Assembly (NCBI GenBank): GCA_963828825.1
Contig: CAWHGF010000009.1
Span: 62,001 to 126,000, forward strand
Length of the DNA: 64,000 bases
Direction of reading: 5' to 3'
DNA from: Bog-473 sp963828825
GTDB taxonomy: Bacteria; Actinomycetota; Acidimicrobiia; Acidimicrobiales; RAAP-2
This document shows positions 60,344 to 64,000 of the stretch, piece by piece. The notes under the pieces are model-generated. The model did no database searches. It saw only the letters and a list, made by a program, of their open reading frames with translations, and was not told where the DNA came from. Position 1 is the first letter of the stretch, and every line of letters begins with the position of its first letter. Position numbers and translations under genes: made by a program.

Positions 60344-61976
60344 TCAGTCTCGGTTAGCTCGATCCTGCGCAGCAAAGCTGTAGACGGGCGAACTCGGCGC
60401 ACTCTGTGCCGCATCTCCGAGTGCGACGCACGAGCCTGCTGAAGGACAGGAGATCCCACCCAAGCTGAGGTAACTCTGGCCGTAGGCGTCCGGCGCCCCC
60501 TCAGGCACGCTGAACGTGACGTCGGACCACGTCGCTCCTCCGTCGGTGGTTCCGAGCAAGATTGGCTGGCCCCCGTTGTAAGTGCCGCCCACCTGTCGAG
60601 GCACGGCATCAGAGCCGGTCACCCAGCACTGCGAATCGGTGGGACACGACAGACCTCGAACAAGGGCTGCGGCACGTCTGCAGGCATCGAATCGGGCGTC
60701 CACGAGAGGCCACCATCGCTCGTCGATGCCAGGGCGCCGATGATGAGGGGCCAGCCCGGAAAGCTACATCCGAACTGAGACGATCCGGCCTCCTCTTGGA
60801 ACTCCTTCGCCGTCGCGGCGGACTCGGCTTGTGCGACCGCTGCGACGGCGGGGCTCTGCACACTTGTCGTCGGCGTGGTCGTCCCGGGTGGCTCCGGAAA
60901 GGATTTCCCAGCGCATTGCGGTGGATTCTGAGATGGGAGCGCGATCAACCCGGTCATCCAGCAGTGCTGTGCGTCGGCACACGACAGCGCCGAGTCTTCC
61001 GCCTCGACGCCGAGGCCGTCCGGAATGGTGCCAGGCGACCAGGCCGTACCCCCATCGGTGGTTCGAGCTGATGCCCCCGCAGCGAAGTTGCCTGGACCCC
61101 CGATGTCGTTCTTAAATCCGATGGCAGTGCAGTCCTGGTCCGAACTGCAGCTGAGCGACTGCATCGAATCGCCACTCACGAGAGGCTCGTCGGTGAACGT
61201 CGTGCCGCCGTCTGTGGTGAAGAGGAATGTGGCGTCTGTGGTCTGCTCGGACGAGTCCTTGCTTTTTGCAGCGAGCCCGGCACAAAAGTTCGTCCGAGGG
61301 ACACGACAACGCGTCGAGATGGCCAACACTGCTCGGGAGTGGATCGAGCGCCCACGTCACTCCGCCGTCGTTCGTCGCAGCAAGAACGGCTTGGCCGTTG
61401 TGGGTGCCTCCTGCAGCACAGTTGGACGCACTGCCGCACGCGATCTGGCTCGTGGGCGCGAAGCCATTGGGCATCGGGTGCGCAGTCCAGATCTGGCCCC
61501 CGTCGGAACTCGCATACAGCGATACGCCGAGCAATGGCGCTCCTGCGTAAGGAGTTTTGTAGTGGCCGCTCATGACGTAGCAAACCGACACGGTCGGGCA
61601 CGTCAGCGAACCACGCGGCGGTCCATTCGTGTACTGGCTCCATGTGCCCGAAAGTACGTCGTCAGCGAGGCTCCAGGTGCCCGACTGAAGGGGCAATCTG
61701 CCGGCCTGTGGTGTGGGTGTGCCGCCTCCGCCGCCGACGACCAGGACACCTGCCACGACCAGGACGGCAGCGCACGCGACCAGCACCGCGGATCGCCGAA
61801 CCCTGCGGGTCCGGTCGTGCGCCTTTGACCGAACCGTCGGGTCGGCGGGGAGATTCCTCAGCAGAGGCACGGATGCGCTCCATGTCCTCGAGCTCGTGGA
61901 GTGACGGCGCTGGTGGCGCTGCGTCGACGAGCTCCATGACCAGGCTTCGGATCTGAGTGTCGAGCTTGTCACTCAT
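60344..61976 (-). pseudogene. membrane-anchored Cys-pair/BNR-repeat protein, three frame breaks
   Basis: From ATG 61976 (MSDKLDTQIRSLVMELVDAA, an anti-sigma-like opening overlapping the sigma stop by eight bases) the frame breaks near 61840, continues with RRSAVLVACAAVLVVAGVLV (anchor), breaks near 61280 and again near 60660, and ends at TGA 60344. Every piece carries the module LSC/ISC-P-x4-C-x3-G (about seven copies, for example LSCPTDSQCWVTG and ISCPSAGSCVALG) and BNR-like TTDGGxTW or SDGGxxW. Read together it is one gene of about 540 codons, an extracytoplasmic propeller paired with an ECF sigma factor. Confidence 0.65.
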
Positions 61977-62571
61977 TTGTCCTGAGTTCCTCCTTCAAGC
62001 GGGATCGAGCGCGGGCGAGATGCCGCTTCACCGCCCCCTCGCTGATTCCCATTAGCTGAGCGACTGCAGACGGGCCGAGGTCCTCCCAGTAGGTGAGCAC
62101 GATGACGGCTCGCTGTTTCACGCTCAATCGCTGGACGGCCCCGAGCACCTCGGGGCGAACCTCTGGGGGATCGACTAGGTCCGGAAGCGCCACCCTCTCC
62201 TCCCTCGCTCGGCGGCGGCCGGTGGCGCGGTGGAACTCGGCGGCTCTGTTGAAGACGCTCCGGTAGAGGTAAGAGCGTTTCTCGTGAACGGTCGACCAGC
62301 CTGGAGATCCGAAACAGCTGAGCACGGCATCTGACACCACATCGGCCGCGTTGCTGGGTCCCACGAGCCCCGTCGCAAATCGAGTCAGATCGTCCGCGTA
62401 CTTCCGATAGACCTCGCCGTCCGACGCCTCCACCTCAATACGATGCCGCGGGACCCCGGATCGGGTGACATGACTCGATCTGGTAGGGGAACTCCTCACC
62501 ACCCGACCGCTCGGTGACCGATTGGCATGAGGATCCTCGGTCCTCACCGATTGGCCCTCGGCAACGAACAA
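61969..62571 (-). CDS. ECF-family RNA polymerase sigma factor
   Basis: 200 residues if started at 62571; the first 45 or so have no sigma similarity and GTG 62433 is a possible later start. YRKYADDLTRFATGLVGPSN, VVSDAVLSCFGS and SYLYRSVFNRAAEFHRATGR are region 2; LSVKQRAVIVLTYWEDLGPS and AVAQLMGISEGAVKRHLARA region 4. Its stop lies inside the next gene's start region (eight-base overlap), so it is coupled to the anchored BNR-repeat protein, which may be its anti-sigma or target. Close to the right repeat. Confidence 0.85.
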   Translation of the reverse strand: MFVAEGQSVRTEDPHANRSPSGRVVRSSPTRSSHVTRSGVPRHRIEVEASDGEVYRKYADDLTRFATGLVGPSNAADVVSDAVLSCFGSPGWSTVHEKRSYLYRSVFNRAAEFHRATGRRRAREERVALPDLVDPPEVRPEVLGAVQRLSVKQRAVIVLTYWEDLGPSAVAQLMGISEGAVKRHLARARSRLKEELRTNE

Positions 62572-62611
62572 CGACGAAGCAGCGCCACGCTCTGAACTGC
62601 ATCGAAGGGAA

Positions 62612-62637
62612 GAGCGGCCGACCAGGATCGAACTGGC
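62612..62637. repeat. right copy of 26-bp direct repeat, tRNA 3'-end-like (candidate att site)
   Basis: Identical in sequence and orientation to 40400-40425; the flanking bases differ at both ends, so the match is exactly 26. On the minus strand it reads as T-arm plus acceptor strand. For a tRNA on this strand the intact gene should continue above 62637; that DNA does not fold into one. Confidence 0.8.
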
Positions 62638-63017
62638 ATCATCAGGGTGAAAAAGCCGCCAGCCCGAACTATCATAAACTGTTTTGGCAGGTCAGACAGT
62701 GCGTGAATGGGACGCTTTGCGCTGAATGTCGCGTCAGCGGGATATTCGCGGGATGCAACGACCAAGTCCCAACTGTTGGATCCCCGCCTTCTGCGTGGAA
62801 TAGATCGTCGAGGACTTTTGGGGCAGGTGGGCGCCCAGACGTACGACCCAGTTCCGGTGGCCGCTCCCGACTTGCTGATCAAAGGCGCGTCCCGCAGGCG
62901 CCTCGGAGATGCCTCGGGCCGTTAGTCGTGCGTGATATTGAGGCAGGGTCATCCGTGGATGCCTACGCCCCCTCGAGGTGTTCGCGGCCGTCGCCCCCGA
63001 ATGAACCTGGCCCCGGG
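62638..63017. other. 380-base gap beside the right repeat
   Basis: Short frames on both strands (62707-62925 plus, 62544-62882 minus) without motifs. No tRNA body, integrase or hairpin is evident. The GC content rises towards 63000. Confidence 0.4.
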
Positions 63018-63938
63018 TCAGCCCTCCGCGAGGGCTGCAGACCGCGGAGAGCGCACGTCGCCGTTCTCCCTGGCGTTGCCGTTGTGCTCGGCACGTGTAC
63101 CGAGCCAACGGGCGATGTTTCGCACGTAATCCTTGAACACTTCGAGACGGGAGGGATCTCGCTTGATCTCGTCGCTCGGCGGCTCGGTCACGAACGACGG
63201 CGCGCCGGCGTCGATGTCCCAGTTCATGTCGGCGAAGTGGTGGAAGGTCGAGCACGCCACTGCCCGGCCCGCGGGGCCGCCGTCGGCCATGGTCTCGCCG
63301 TCGAGGGCGACCGCCAGGTTGAACGTACGGCCGCTGACCGTGCTGCGACCCCGGCCGACGACCTGCGCGAAGTAGTACTCCGGCGGCGCCGACACCGCAC
63401 CCTCGTGGGGGTGGGCCGGGAACCATTCGATGCGGCCACTCGGGTTCCGGTCGGTCCGGAGCAGCTCGTGCGCCGGTTCGTCGGCCATGACCGGCTGGTA
63501 CTCGCCGTTCGCGCCCGAGTGGTAGTTCGGCCACGAGATGTTCGGGTTGTCCTGATCGTCACGACGGGCGTGCGGCTCGGGATTCTGGTTGTGGAAGTGG
63601 TTGAGCTGGCCGATCGAACCGAGGCAGACGAGACAGGAGCCGAGGTCCTGGTGGTCGCGCGCGGTCAGCAACCCGCCACCGCGCTCGCGGAAGCGCATGA
63701 TCCCCGCCGAGTCGCCGGGCGAGAGCCCGTGGCCGGTGTCGACGGCCATCAGCCAGAGCTGGTCGTAGTCGAGCGTGTCGAGCACGCTCAGCACCGAGTC
63801 GTCGGTCGCTTCGTCGCGGTTGCGGGCCGTCACCTTGTGGCCAGCGCGTGCCATCTCGTCGGCGAGGAGAGAGAATCGCCCGACGTTCCAGTCGTCGGGG
63901 ATCTCCACGATGGTCGTCTGCAGCAAGATGTTCGCCAT
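63018..63938 (-). CDS. ThuA-like / class I amidotransferase-fold protein
   Basis: 306 residues from ATG 63938 (MANILLQTTIVEIPDDWN). LADEMARAGHKVTARNRDEA, YDQLWLMAVDTGHGLSPGDS and MRFRERGGGLLTARDHQDLG fit the flavodoxin-like ThuA/GATase1 fold; FHHFADMNWDIDAGAPSF is near the end. A catalytic Cys of true amidotransferases is replaced by TARDHQ. CATGCT lies six bases before the ATG. Function unknown. Confidence 0.68.
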   Translation of the reverse strand: MANILLQTTIVEIPDDWNVGRFSLLADEMARAGHKVTARNRDEATDDSVLSVLDTLDYDQLWLMAVDTGHGLSPGDSAGIMRFRERGGGLLTARDHQDLGSCLVCLGSIGQLNHFHNQNPEPHARRDDQDNPNISWPNYHSGANGEYQPVMADEPAHELLRTDRNPSGRIEWFPAHPHEGAVSAPPEYYFAQVVGRGRSTVSGRTFNLAVALDGETMADGGPAGRAVACSTFHHFADMNWDIDAGAPSFVTEPPSDEIKRDPSRLEVFKDYVRNIARWLGTRAEHNGNARENGDVRSPRSAALAEG

Positions 63939-63986
63939 AGCGTGAGCATGGCCGAGCACCGCTGGCGGCACCCCACGCGATCTCGT

Positions 63987-63992
63987 AGAATC
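63987..63992 (+). promoter_or_regulatory. -10-like element for a gene starting beyond the window
   Basis: TAGAAT at 63987-63992 near the right edge, in the orientation divergent from the ThuA-like gene. By the pattern in this window a start codon would lie a few bases past the end. Confidence 0.3.
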
Positions 63993-64000
63993 GCACTGGC

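Noticed and set aside
62638..62720. Intact tRNA gene beside the right repeat
   Set aside because: The DNA next to the T-arm does not provide a matching 5' acceptor strand, D-arm or anticodon stem by eye.

Overview
The window is high-GC DNA from an actinobacterium, most likely an uncultured or little-studied lineage near Acidimicrobiia. The evidence is a mycothiol-type amidase (Mca), F420/LLM-type oxidoreductases, an actinobacterial PspA-HtpX-PspAB operon, very frequent GTG starts, four-base stop/start overlaps, and many genes whose -10-like hexamer lies only 5-8 bases before the start codon, as in leaderless transcription. The lineage is an inference from gene content; no 16S rRNA or other marker is present.

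Layout. 1-16.7 kb is core-like: 3' end of comM, then dprA, an LLM-like protein, a membrane acyltransferase/SGNH protein, fumC, a pterin dehydratase, a tyrosine phosphatase, the pspA-htpX-pspAB operon divergent from mca, purK-purE-ydjC plus a membrane-anchored protein, an LLM oxidoreductase, a DsbA-like protein, a PAP2 phosphatase and a RecB-like nuclease. 16.7-30 kb holds acyl-CoA metabolism: a thioesterase, an acyl-CoA dehydrogenase, and a tightly overlapped operon for an enoyl-CoA hydratase, both subunits of a biotin-dependent acyl-CoA carboxylase and an AtuA-type protein (leucine or acyclic-terpenoid type degradation). Then come a membrane protein, a zinc alcohol dehydrogenase, clpS and a TetR/SDR pair. 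30-40.4 kb holds GNAT, an MFS exporter, an ABC-F protein, a TAT-exported peptide-binding protein, peroxiredoxin, a GH16 relic, an ArsR-SRPBCC regulator with tandem operators, a sulfotransferase and a DUF1214 protein.

40.4-62.6 kb is an accessory region with visibly lower GC, bounded by two identical 26-bp direct repeats (40400-40425 and 62612-62637). On the minus strand each repeat reads like the T-arm and 3' acceptor strand of a tRNA gene, so the region looks like a genomic island, although I see no integrase and no intact tRNA. It carries an M48 peptidase, an alkaline-phosphatase-superfamily enzyme with permuted motif order, a phytanoyl-CoA dioxygenase-like protein, a CYTH protein, hydrolases, a YtrA-type GntR switch between two membrane-anchored proteins, a degenerate cold-shock gene, a ParB-like protein, nucleotidyltransferases, a Thr-rich surface protein, a HAD phosphatase, an ECF sigma region joined to a bifunctional-nuclease domain, and an ECF sigma factor overlapping a Cys-pair/BNR-repeat protein. 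Many genes here are broken by stops or frameshifts. After 62.6 kb GC rises again, with a ThuA-like protein at the right edge.

At least seven loci carry single-base-type frame breaks, including two in core operons. Whether this is decay or residual assembly indels is the main caveat for the annotation.
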